Of a stretch of 64,000 nucleotides of DNA, positions 1-10,330 are shown one piece after another (within the stretch, counting starts at the first letter, position 1; each line of letters begins with the position of its first letter). The DNA is from Pardosa pseudoannulata. Taxonomy: Eukaryota; Arthropoda; Arachnida; Araneae; Lycosidae. The DNA is taken from the NCBI GenBank assembly GCA_032207245.1, contig CM063499.1:83973705-84037704 (forward strand), given 5' to 3'. Made by a program: the position numbers and the translations under genes. Below the pieces are notes generated by a model. That model was given only the letters and a program-made list of their open reading frames with translations. It did not search any database and was not told where the DNA came from.

Positions 1-2169
1 AACGTAATACTGCAACAACAAATGTGTATGTGTGCATAAATATAAGTATGTTTAATGTGTTGTCAGGGTCTAAAAACAGAACAGATGTAGTTACAATTAA
101 TAGAGCACTTATATATTTGTAGTGAAGGAAGATAAATTGAAAAATCTGAAAAATTATTTTACATATCTTTAGGTTTTGATTTCTCGTATTTAAGCTCTCA
201 ATAAATCAGAATTATTTCCAAAAACGAAATTATTCATATGCTGTAATTTTTTTTAAAATGGGGATCTTTTGTACTATACATGATGGTGGTTTTAATATAT
301 AATCTAAGTGATTCCTTTCAAGAATGCTTTTTAATATATTTCCAGCTAGAACATTAAAATATTTTTTAAATACTTTTTATTTTACCAGATCAAAATAATG
401 GCCATACATAACTTACAATTAAAAGAAGTATAAGTACCTTTTCTAATTTTTTATTTAAACATTACTGTCATCTGTCTATATAAAATGTGTTACTGCAACA
501 GTAAATGTGTATATGTGTATAAATAGATATGTTTGACTTATTGTCTGTCTTTACAAACTGAATAGCTGTGATAGTATTAATAAATCATTTATATTTTTGT
601 GAAGTACATTAAAATAAATTGAAAAATATGAAAAAAAAATTTATATATCTTTTCGTTTTGATTTTTTGTATTTTTGCACTTAAAAAATCGGAATTATTTC
701 CAAAATGAAAACAATTGCTATGCTGTGAATTTTCACGACACTGTCAGACTGTTCTTTAGAATCCAGATAAGAGTTATCATAAACAAATGTACATATATAT
801 ATATATATATATTATCGAGATTGATAAAATTATCTAAAAGGTCTAAGTAGATATAAATTTTGAAATCCAGAAAAATTTATAATACTAGGAAAATGCAATT
901 GTGAGATAGAAAGTGCCAGGGCCGTAGCCAGAAATTATGTTCGGAGGAGGGACCAAGGAGAAAGACATCTTTGTTTGTGAATGATACTTCAATTGATGAA
1001 AGGGAAAGCACTGTATTTCCGACCAGCAGCTTAGGAAGACTTTTATGGTCTGAGCGGTTTTTTTTTTTTAAGAGAATAAGTGTATGCTCATGAACAGCTA
1101 GGCAGATAGAACACACACACAAACGTGGGACATTGTCTATCTACAAAATGGTCTTTCAACATTTTTTTTTAGGGAGGGGGGACTAGTCCCCCATATCCTT
1201 CCCCCTGCCTACAGCCTTGGTAAGTGCTTGCTAAGAAAATGTGAAAAGTGAAACTTCATGAACTATGAAGTCACAACCAGTAAGAGAGGTTTTGGAAGTC
1301 ACGAAGTTTTCTCTTAACTTAAAAATTAAATTTAAAAGTGACAAACCCATTTTTTTTTACATTTTTGAAAACATTTTTGGAATTACAGTGTGTCTGGAAT
1401 TATCAAAAAAATAATAAGTTGTTCCACTCACCCACATGTGCAAATTCCTCATTTTTGAGTATATTTATAAGTAAGAATCCCAAAGAATGCTCAGAGTCTT
1501 AATGCCCATTTTTGTTTTTGCATAGTTTGCAGATTACCAACTTAACAAAATGACATTACTGAAGCTGAACTATTCTTTATTGGAAGAGAACTAAAACTTT
1601 GAAACACTTTTTAAAAATATAAATTAATATAATTTATTTTACACATGTAATAATTATTGGAAATAGCAAGTATTATAAACTCTCATAACTTTTTTCTCAA
1701 TGCTAACAATGTTATTTATTTCGATAATTTATTTTAATTTGTTAAGCTATGATAAATATGAAAATTTAAAAGGATCTTTTTGGACTAATACATAAAACAT
1801 GCACTGTCCTCAAACTTGTGGTGCCAGATGCATACTGAAGCCCTTCCCCCTACCCGTAGATATGCCACTGCTCTAATTTATTGCAGAGAGAAAGGTTATT
1901 GATGAACAACAAGGATAGAGCCCAGTTTTTATTACACTATAATTTCCAGTGCGATACAAAAGGGATAAAAAAAATTAATCACATTTCTCTGTCAGTTTTG
2001 GCTAGTGAGAATTGAAGTAGACGTGTATCTAAATTCTGAATAATGTAAACTTCCGCAAGATTTGTATTACAGATAAGTTTTGTCAAGTTTATTATTTGAA
2101 AAAGAAAGATGTATTTACAGATACCTTAAACAAAAGAATTAAATAAACATTTTTTGTTTTTTTCCTTAG
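1..2169 (+). repeat. 5' flank of ZNF unit A (left end cut by window)
   Basis: Non-coding AT-rich sequence. Base 1 corresponds to 32986 in unit C and 44965 in unit D, so the window opens inside a duplicated unit. The first ~730 bases hold most of two diverged tandem copies with a period near 480: the 'tactgcaaca' segment near base 8 recurs near 490. A short TA tract lies near 790-811, and the MITE at 916-1221 is listed separately. I see no gene. The segment runs up to the splice-acceptor-like site at 2168-2169. Confidence 0.7.
916..1221. mobile_element. ~306 bp MITE with CCAGGGCCGTAGCCAG end, unit A
   Basis: The left end reads CCAGGGCCGTAGCCAG. The right end, ...CTGCCTACAGCCTTGG, is its imperfect inverted complement. 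AAGTG flanks both sides (911-915 and 1222-1226), as expected of a 5 bp target duplication. Unit C has the same insertion at the same place (35622-35923), and unit D shows an uninterrupted site near 45855-45860. There is no transposase, so it is a non-autonomous DNA element; the superfamily is not assigned. Confidence 0.75.
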
Positions 2170-2389
2170 GTATATTAAATTTTTTTAAGAAGAGTGTATT
2201 TTTGCCTTTTCTGATCTTTTGACAATTTGGGAAAGCATTATTCCTCAGATGTCCAGATTTTCTTGAAGATGAAAATGAGACATGAAGATTCATTGATTCA
2301 GATATCTGGCTTTAAGAGATATTGATAAACGCATGCTGTTAAAATTTTAGCTGTTGGATTCCTTTGCGCAAAATTTAATTCTTCATCAG
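2170..2389 (+). other. Putative 5' UTR exon of ZNF copy A
   Basis: A 220 bp block is bounded by a pyrimidine-rich acceptor (...TTTCCTTAG at 2169) and a donor (CATCAG|GTAATA at 2389/2390). Both splice signals and the block are kept in B (25188-25408), C (36874-37097) and D (48637-48856). It has no long open frame, so a non-coding 5' exon is the simplest reading. Splicing is inferred from consensus and paralogue conservation only. Confidence 0.5.
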
Positions 2390-4417
2390 GTAATAAAATT
2401 CTGGACCATTTACTCTTTTCCGAATAAATTTGTTAAAAAAAACTTGAGTAATTAAAATTATTCATTAAGTCATAATTATTTATTCTTTGCATTCTTATGC
2501 TTCCTGTCAATCATTTTTTTTATTAGTTTCATTAATATTTCTTCAAATTAATTAATACATATATAAATAAATTTTAATTTTATAATTTTTTTCATTAAAA
2601 ATGTTCATATATTATATAAATTTCTTTTTAGTATTTTGTATTTGATATTAAGGTTCAGAAAAGAAATATTATTATAACTGTTTAATACATGTCTTTTTAT
2701 GTTATTGTTTTGGAAAAAAATTACCAGTAAAACAGAATTCAAATTTTCGTTTACCTCTGTACAAGTTATTTAAATTGTAGATAAATTTATAATTTTTATG
2801 ACCAACTGAAAAGCGTTGAAAACACTGCCGTAGACTATGGTATAGTAGGAATACTTAGTTCTTAAAATTGATGTAAGAGCGTCTCATCTGAATTTGCAGT
2901 GCGTACCTTATCAAAATGTATCAGAAGCTACATTTTCTTTGTGTTATCAGTTTATCTGTAATCTAACAAACTTATAGAAAATTACACTGATTGTTATGTA
3001 CAAAATGCAAAAGATAAGTTCTTTTTTTCTGGATAAAGTAGGTTGAATTCTACCCAGTTTTTTAGTCACAATGTTACCGCTATGTCTCATTGCTATTATC
3101 ATAGCTGCCACATGTAGAGGAATTTAAAAATCGTATAAAATTTCACAATAAAGGATGTAAAAAATATATCCTTGCTTTAAAAACATATGAAATAGATTGC
3201 GTATAGCACTTTTTTCTTTATTAATTTCAAAATAACTTACAAATTAACTAAAAAAATATCTTCTGAATGCTTTAATAACAAAATACTGCTAATAAATTTT
3301 TAGCAATAATTTAAGACATTTTATTGAAAAGAAAAAACTTCAAACGCAACTGTTTCAAAGCCAACTTTTAGTATAAAATAATCCCCATTAAAAACTAGTT
3401 TTTGTATGTTAGACAAATTTTAGAATATGTTAAAAAATTTATTTTAAGATTTCGAGATTTCCTTTAATTTAGACAAAAATTTCTTCTGCATAATTTAAAA
3501 TAGATTTTTAAATTTATTTTAATCATATAATTATTTATTAATCCTGCCCTCTTATATAACAAAAAACCTGAATAGTTTTCAAATCTCCAAAAAAGCATCT
3601 GAAACCCATTAAAGTATAGTAAAAACCCATATAAAACCCGAAAACAGCCCAAAAACCCACTGGGCTGGGTTTTTTCTGAAAAAACCCTGGTTTTTGCCAA
3701 CCCTGGTTACAGGCCTCTTTTAAAGTTTGTACTTGTTAAGAAATCATCCTTATATTTTTGTAGTTAATTTGTAGGATTAGTTTCATTATCTTCCTACAAG
3801 AGAAACTTCTTTCTGAAAGTGTCGCCAGAACAGAAAACTACTTTCCTTTTATCAATATTTCAGGTCTGTGGTATTCAAAATTAGTCAATGTCGTGTCCCT
3901 TTAAGATTGTAAACTTTTTATTCTTTTACCCTTTAGAGTTTTTAGGGTCAATGGGATACCATGTTAACAAAAACCCTGGTATTTTAAGATGGTGTTTCAT
4001 TGAACAGTTGTAGCGTTTGGGTTTTTTTTTTCATTTTTTATTATGTTAAATTATTAAAAATCAAATATTCAATGAACTTATTAGTTTTTACATCAAATTC
4101 AGATTACCTTCTATATTCAGCAGTAAAGGAAGTTTAAACAAATAAAATATAATTCATAGTAGTTTAAGTATTGTTTTTGAAAAATTTATTAATATTATAA
4201 TTTTAGAAATTTAAAAATAAATTTGAAAATAAACTTATTTAAATTTAAATTATAAAATGTGTAAAATTAAAATGTTTTTATGCTGCGATTTAAGACAATA
4301 TTTACTGTTAAAGTTTACTACTGTCCAATTTATCCTTTGTATCTACACCAAATTAAAAAACAAAAAATTTAAAGTGAGACAAAACTTATACTAGTATATG
4401 TTTTTATTACTTTGCAG
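2390..4417 (+). other. Putative intron 1 of ZNF copy A
   Basis: AT-rich sequence between the donor at 2390 and the acceptor TACTTTGCAG ending at 4417. It aligns with the same interval in B and C and in part of D. It contains the CAGGGTTGGC-ended insertion near 3560-3708 and many homopolymer runs. No coding signal is visible. Confidence 0.45.
3560..3708 (-). mobile_element. TE end with CAGGGTTGGCAAAAACC terminus
   Basis: Read on the - strand, the segment starts CAGGGTTGGCAAAAACC and continues with spaced GGGTTTTT blocks and a GCCCAGTGGG palindrome. B (about 26500-26644) and C (about 38290-38440) have the same segment. D has unrelated microsatellite-rich DNA at that position. It looks like one end of a DNA transposon; the opposite end was not found and the left limit is approximate. 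Confidence 0.4.
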
Positions 4418-4798
4418 GTTACATTTCTTTTAAAGAATTCCTCTATAAATGGTACTTGACATCAGAATATAATATTGATGTTTTTGTGGACAAAGAGCTT
4501 TATACTTAAGTAGAAGATGTTCATACAACTCTACACTTCTAATTGCTTTTTTTAAAATTGAAGATATCAGAACAGGTTGTCTTTATATGGGAGAATTTTT
4601 AAGCAAGTGCAAATTATTTTAAAAAAATAAAGTATATATATATATATATATACTAGGTATAAAAATTAATATTTCGCAAAAATCAGATATAAACGTATAT
4701 ACAATTTTGAAGATGTTTAAAACAGTATTTCTACTGAAATAGGCCATTAAAAATTAAATTAAGATATATGTATTAGTCAGACTTCTATTTTTGTTGAT
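4418..4798 (+). other. 5' untranslated part of ZNF exon, copy A
   Basis: Sequence between the TTTGCAG acceptor and the MDKST start codon. It is conserved in all full copies, including the stretch just before the ATG (TTTTTGTTGATATGG). It has stop codons in frame with the zinc-finger ORF, so translation cannot begin further upstream. A TA tract lies at about 4634-4653. Confidence 0.45.
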
Positions 4799-5533
4799 AT
4801 GGATAAAAGCACATTGGATCAATTTAGTTCCATATACAGTAAGGAAACCCATTTTCTTGTAATGTTATGTGAAAAATCCTTCTCTAAGAAAGGCCACTTA
4901 ACTGTTCATCTTCAATCCCACACTGGAGAGAAACCATATGTTTGTAGTGTATGTCAAAAATCCTTCTCTCGAAAATGCCACTTAACTGTTCATTTTCGTT
5001 TCCACACTGGGGAGAAACCATATGCTTGTAATGTATGTGAAAAATCATTCTTTAACAAATGCGACTTAATTGTTCATCTTCGTTCCCACACTGGAGAGAA
5101 ACCATATGCTTGTAGTATATGTAAGAAACTATTCTCTAGGAAACCCAGCTTAGATATTCATCTTCGTTCCCACACTGGGGAGAAACCGTATGTTTGTAGT
5201 GTATGTGAAAAATCCTTCTCTCAAATAGGCCACTTAACTGTTCATCTTCGTTCCCACAATGGGGAGAAACCATATGCTTGTAGTGTATGTGAAAAATCCT
5301 TCTCTCAAATAAGCCACTTAACTGTTCATCTTCGTTCCCACACTGGAGAGAAACCATACACTTGTACTGTATGTAATAAATCATTCTCTGAAAAATCCAA
5401 ATTAAATGTTCATCTTCGTTCCCATACTGGGGAGAAACCATATGTTTGTAGTGTATGTGAAAAATCCTTCTCTCAAAAAGGTTACTTAAATGTTCATCTT
5501 CCTTCCCATGCTAGGGAGAAACCATATGTTTGA
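4799..5533 (+). CDS. C2H2 zinc-finger protein, copy A (8 fingers)
   Basis: The 244-residue protein opens with a short MDKSTLDQFSSIYSK leader and then has eight 28-residue C2H2 fingers joined by TGEKPY-type linkers. Fingers 2-8 keep Cys-X2-Cys...His-X3-His. Finger 1 has lost its first Cys: a 1-bp deletion and a 1-bp insertion about 20 bases apart (4846-4867) replace FTCNVC with FLVMLC and then restore the frame. The start is the MDKST codon found in every copy. The TGA replaces what would be the first Cys codon of a ninth finger, and decayed fingers follow. The family normally binds DNA in the nucleus; targets are unknown. No ZAD, BTB, KRAB or SCAN domain is visible. It has fewer fingers than C, and its last finger (GYLNVHLPSH) matches the last finger of D. 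Confidence 0.8.
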   Translation: MDKSTLDQFSSIYSKETHFLVMLCEKSFSKKGHLTVHLQSHTGEKPYVCSVCQKSFSRKCHLTVHFRFHTGEKPYACNVCEKSFFNKCDLIVHLRSHTGEKPYACSICKKLFSRKPSLDIHLRSHTGEKPYVCSVCEKSFSQIGHLTVHLRSHNGEKPYACSVCEKSFSQISHLTVHLRSHTGEKPYTCTVCNKSFSEKSKLNVHLRSHTGEKPYVCSVCEKSFSQKGYLNVHLPSHAREKPYV

Positions 5534-6130
5534 ATTATATATAAGAATTCATTCCCTCAAAAATGCAGATTAAATGTTCATCTGTGTTCCGAAAATGCAG
5601 AGAAACCTTATGGATGTACTTTAAGAAATCATTATCTTGGAAATACAGCTTAGGTATTCAACATTGTACCCACATTGGGGAGAAACCCTATTTTTGTAGT
5701 CTATGAAAGAAATTCTTCTCTGAAGAAAGCCTCTTAAATGCTCATCATTTTTTGCACAAATGTTAGAAACTATGTGCTTGTAATGTATATAAGTAATCAT
5801 TCTCTCTAAATGCAAGTTAAATGTTCACCTTCGTTCCCAGAATGTGGAGAAACCATATGGTTCTATTGTATGTAAGAAATCATTCTCTCTCAAAAGCACC
5901 TTAGATGTTCATCTTCATTTCCTCACTGGGATGAAACCATATGCTAGTAGTGCATGTAAGAAATTCTCTCAAAAAATAACCTTAAATGTTCATCTTTGTT
6001 CCCAAACTGAGGAAAAAGCACATGCTTATGTTGTATGTAAGAAATTATTTTATAAAATATTGAACTTTAATGTTCATCTTTGCTCCCATACTCTGGAGAA
6101 ATCATGTTTTTACTATACAGAAAGAATCAT
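5534..6130 (+). pseudogene. Decayed zinc-finger tract downstream of copy A stop
   Basis: After the TGA the 84-bp finger rhythm continues for about seven units, recognisable by 'aaatgttcatct', 'gagaaacc' and 'tgtaagaaatcattctct' blocks. Cys codons are changed (TGT to TAT or TGA), frames are broken and lengths vary. Matching tracts follow the stops in B, C and D, and in part in E, so the C-terminal truncation predates the duplications. In a transcript this would be 3' UTR. Confidence 0.75.
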
Positions 6131-6960
6131 GAATTACTTTTGTTGTTAAAGAGTGATTGCCATACACATGTTGAAATAAAGCCTTGCAACATAGATAAGA
6201 AACTTTCTTTGCTTAAAATGTTGTTTCAGCAATCCTGTGCATAATTAGAATTATTGCTTTCCTGGTAGACATCAAGGACCTTTGAATCTTTTTGAATCAT
6301 ACTTTTTTTCATCTGTAGTCATAAGTTCTTAATGATGGTCAATATTAAGCATCTATCAATATTAAAGTTTACCTATGATTTATTCATAGTTTTGTTTGTT
6401 AATTGTTTATTCATTCACAAATTGCTGTGCTGCTTTGTATGGTATTATATTGCCTGTATTTTGTGTTTTAAGCTGTTCAAGAATTTTTAAAATAAACGTT
6501 TTAGCTATTAGTCCAGAGGTGCATTTTTTTACCTTTGTTAACAATTGAATCCTAACAAGAAATAATTCCAGTTTACTAATTACATAAAGACAACTGTTTA
6601 GGGAAACCAATTTTAATGCATTACATCCTCATTGTTGTTGAAAAATCATCATACCTGTTGTTTTGAGTGGTCTCACTACTTGCAAGTTAAAGAGCCTTTT
6701 CTCAGGAGTACATTTCTAATGCTGAACGTCGTTTTGATAATTGTGAAATCTTTTGCTTGTAATGTATTTTTTTATGTTAAATACTTATTCTGTGAAATTT
6801 GCAATAATGTCATGTATTTAAACTTGGAAAATAAACTTTTATTCAGGAAATTTGCTTTAATTCCTGTATGTTTAAGCATTTTGAACAAAAATTTTTTTAT
6901 TCTCACACAATTTCATAATTATTTTAGAAATCTTATTTTCTATGAGAGTTTTACTGCCAA
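6131..6960 (+). other. 3' flank of copy A, shared by all full copies
   Basis: AT-rich and non-coding, aligning with B, C and D up to about 6960. It contains the empty SINE target ATCAATATTAA at 6355-6365 and the AATAAA at 6830-6835. After 6960, A matches D only. Confidence 0.6.
6830..6835 (+). terminator. Candidate poly(A) signal, copy A
   Basis: AATAAA followed by CTTTTATTCAGGAAATTTGC. It is conserved at 30481 (B), 42431 (C) and 53544 (D). If used, the 3' UTR would include the decayed finger tract. Confidence 0.4.
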
Positions 6961-7044
6961 GTAAAACTCTAATAGAAAATATCATTTAAAGGTGTCATTA
7001 ATTGACACTGTTGCATTTTGTGTCCAATTTCTACACACGTACAC

Positions 7045-7046
<2 letters not shown>

Positions 7047-7110
<64 letters not shown>

Positions 7111-7126
7111 GAGAGAGAGAGAGAGA
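7047..7126. repeat. (TA)n-(GA)n microsatellite
   Basis: About 30 TA units followed by a GA run. The same compound microsatellite lies at 53764-53873 downstream of D with a longer, interrupted GA part. Any open frame across it is low-complexity. Confidence 0.95.
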
Positions 7127-7853
7127 ATGATGTTATCCAAGAAAATAATGATTTATGGGTTTTGTGACACTAGACATTATTGCCTAATATTTATGTAATA
7201 ATAAAAATATTGGATATTTCTCAAAGGAAAAATATACTCATACTTTCATGCTAAACATGATAATTTGCCAAATATAGTTAGTTAATCCCAATTATTCAGT
7301 TTTTGTTTCATAGCCTATAATAGTTAAATTTTGTGAGAATATCAACTTTTGAGGTCTACAACAAAGACAGAAAAAAATGGTGGTTCTCATTGTGTCATAG
7401 GAATTGGCGACTTTAAAATACTACAAAATTTCCATGTTTTGGAAATTTTCAAAATTCTCTTCCCCAAAAACCCGTTTTTTTTCCGGGTTTAAACTGGGTT
7501 TTTTTCCACTCCTCACAACTCTACTTAGAGATTATATTTCTAATGAAATTATTACATCTTCAGTTAGTATGGTGATTTTAAAAACAAAATATAATACTAT
7601 TTGCAAAATCTAAAACGTGGTAATTTTTAACAATGCAAAAAAAAAAAAAAAAAAAATGAAATGAAATGAAATTCTTCATTGAAAAAACCAATTTTTATGG
7701 CGATCCTTAAATGAAAAGTATGCCAATATAAAAGATAAAATACTAGTTTAAAAAGCAAATCAAGTGTCTAGGTAGGAGTGCTAGATAGGATATAAGCTTA
7801 TGTAAATTCTTTACATAATTTTAAATCCTAGGTTACATTTTAAACTGTATAAT

Positions 7854-8631
7854 ATGTTCATGGTTTCCGCGCACCTGGAAAGTCATGGAAAATCATGGAT
7901 TTAGACAATGGATTAATTTTGTCATGGAAAGTCTTGATTTTTCAAGTAAAATAAGTAAAAGTCATGGATCCGCTAAACTACCGATTAAAAAAATGCATTG
8001 AATTGTTTAATTCTATATTTACTTGTCACTTGACTGAAGTTACTGAGTTTGGTATTTATGTACCTATTGACCAAGTAAAATTTGTTCACCAAGGAAACTC
8101 AAAGCAAGAAAGCTTAATGGGTGGATAAATGTATATTATTCTGGTTTTTTCTTAAATTGTAGATTAAAATTTTATTAATATAATAATAATTATTTTTTAA
8201 TAAAAATTAGTTAAGATTTTCGCACAAAATATAAATTTATCTCTAGGGATATTGTATATAAACATTATAGGGTTATGTTTGGCTATTATTCATGGTCACC
8301 CGGATAATACCAAAGTACCCTGAATTCAAATTGAAAACATTTTGATTGAAAAATTGCTATATGATTAAACTTAGGTATGTAGATACAACAATTTATTTTT
8401 ATGTATGTGAGTTTATTAACACTTATAAAGTAAGTGTATAGTTTTTTTATGATAAAATTCCTGTAATTTCTCTAAAAGCATATATTTTATTTGTATGTAC
8501 ATCAGAAGTTTTATTCATATATACTTTTAACGAAAGCTTTTTAAAGTCATGGAAAATGATCTGCTAAATCAGGGAAAGTCATGAAAAGTCATGGATTTGA
8601 AAAATTTTATTTTGGCAGATACCCTTTATTT
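7854..8631. mobile_element. A-specific ~0.78 kb insertion with CATGGAAA repeats
   Basis: D reads straight through this point (GTGTAATATTTTAGAGATG near 54634), whereas A has ~778 bp inserted. The insert opens with GGTTTCCGCGCACCTGGAAA and ends ...GGCAGATACCCTTT; the outermost ~12 bases are imperfectly inverted. Both ends carry same-orientation GTCATGGAAAA/TCATGGATTT motifs. No coding capacity is seen. It is probably a MITE; the target duplication is unclear. Confidence 0.55.
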
Positions 8632-10330
8632 TAGAGATGAATATAAATTTTTTATTGCCATCATTTTATGACAAAAATATGCATAGTGGAAAATATGTGA
8701 AGATCTAACAGATAAGAATATTGTTCCGACTTACAAACATGGAGTTTTATTCATTATTCATCTTTCCATATAAAGGGTAATCTTCAGATCACCTCACCCG
8801 GTTGGGCATATCTCCAGTAAGCAATGTAAGATATTTAACAATGGGAGCGGTTCATAATGAATAATTTGTATATCAAGATGCCAGTTACATTAATAATACA
8901 ATAGTAAAAAGGAAAATATATACATATAAAGTAAATATAAATTAAAAAAGAAGGCAGTTAAGTAAAAATATCAAAAGTGGTTAAATATGATAAAATGTGA
9001 GAAAATATGATTAGAAAGAAATAAAAATGTCTAAAGTAATGAAAAAACAATAATATTAAGAGAATCGTACAGAAAAAAAATTAAAAATTTTGCATAAGAA
9101 AATAATATAGTAAGAAAGAGTAGCATATAAAAGTAGCATTGTAATGCAGCAGGACTATTCCAAAACAGAGAACTGTAGTGATGGGTAGACAAAAGTATTT
9201 AGCTTAGATATTAATGTGTTTAAAGCATACAAGTGCCTAAAAATAGTCATAAAATAAAAGTGAAAAAGTATTTGAAGAAAGAAAGAAAGAATTTAAATGA
9301 GTAAAGAAGCCCTAGGTCTGCTTCTGAACTCCGGGTCTGCGAAATGAGTTTTATTCATTATCATACACGTGTTAGATACGGCACATGATTATTACACCAT
9401 TTGATCCGGACAGCCAATTTCGGTCCTAGAGTTCCAGGGGGGAAATTGCTTGGTATACTGGCTCCATCTATTCACTAATATATTAACTAAAACTATCCAA
9501 GTAATTTTGTAGGATCTTGGGCAACTTTGGAATTATTTTACGTTTTTGACAATATTTTAATTTTATTTTCTATTTTCACGTTTTCATTTTTGGTTAGTTG
9601 AGCTTTAAATTTTTTATTTTCATTTTTGTTAGTTTATGTCGTTTTAAGTTTATAAAATGAATTTTTGCTAAGAAATGAGCTTGAGAAGTGATTTCATCCA
9701 TTTCTAATATTTTATTATATTTTAATAAAATTATTATTTTTTATTAGCATATTTTAATATTTACTAATATTCTATTTTATTTCCAATATTTATTTCTAAT
9801 ATTTTATTTACATTTTTAACAATTTTTAATATTAATTTTTATTTTTAATTGTCAATTTTTTACTATCTCTTTTATTTATTTTAATTTTTAATTTTTAAAT
9901 CAATTTTTGCTACTATAAACTTTATACCTCAAGCTGCCTATAATGGGCAGTACACAGCCTGATTTTTAAAGATGAAAATATTGTTCTGAAAAAAAGGTTA
10001 TTTAATATAAGAATTTAGAACCTTACATTTTTCTATCAAAGAATATTCATAAGTTTAAATTTTATTATTCATCTCAAAATTATACAGCAATATTAAATAA
10101 TTATTTCGCTTACTAAAGAGTAAAAAAGAATTCTTTTTGAGTATTCTTTGGTAGGAAATAATAAGCTTCTAAATTACTGTACTGAATGATATTTCAATGA
10201 GTAACTTTTTCATGCTTAAATCGGGCTATTTACTGTCCATTAAAATAAACTGAGAACAAACATTGTTGTCTGAATAATCCAATGTGACTGCCTATTTTTA
10301 CCAGTTATTGTTCATGAGGTAAATTCCAGG

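Larger units (their letters stand above)
6961..10328. repeat. A/D-type 3' flank, first part
   Basis: This non-coding stretch aligns with 53674-57407 downstream of D but not with sequence downstream of B or C. Shared landmarks are the TA/GA microsatellite, the GGTTGGGCATATCTCCAG segment (8804 and 54806) and AGGGGGGAAATTGCTTGG (9436 and 55451). A alone has an insertion at 7854-8631. D alone has a TIR element at 55916-56960. No gene is seen. Confidence 0.7.

Noticed and set aside
6992..7198. Short open frames across TA/GA microsatellites (also 53701-53942 and 39274-39510)
   Set aside because: The translations are Tyr-Ile and Arg-Glu repeats from low-complexity DNA.
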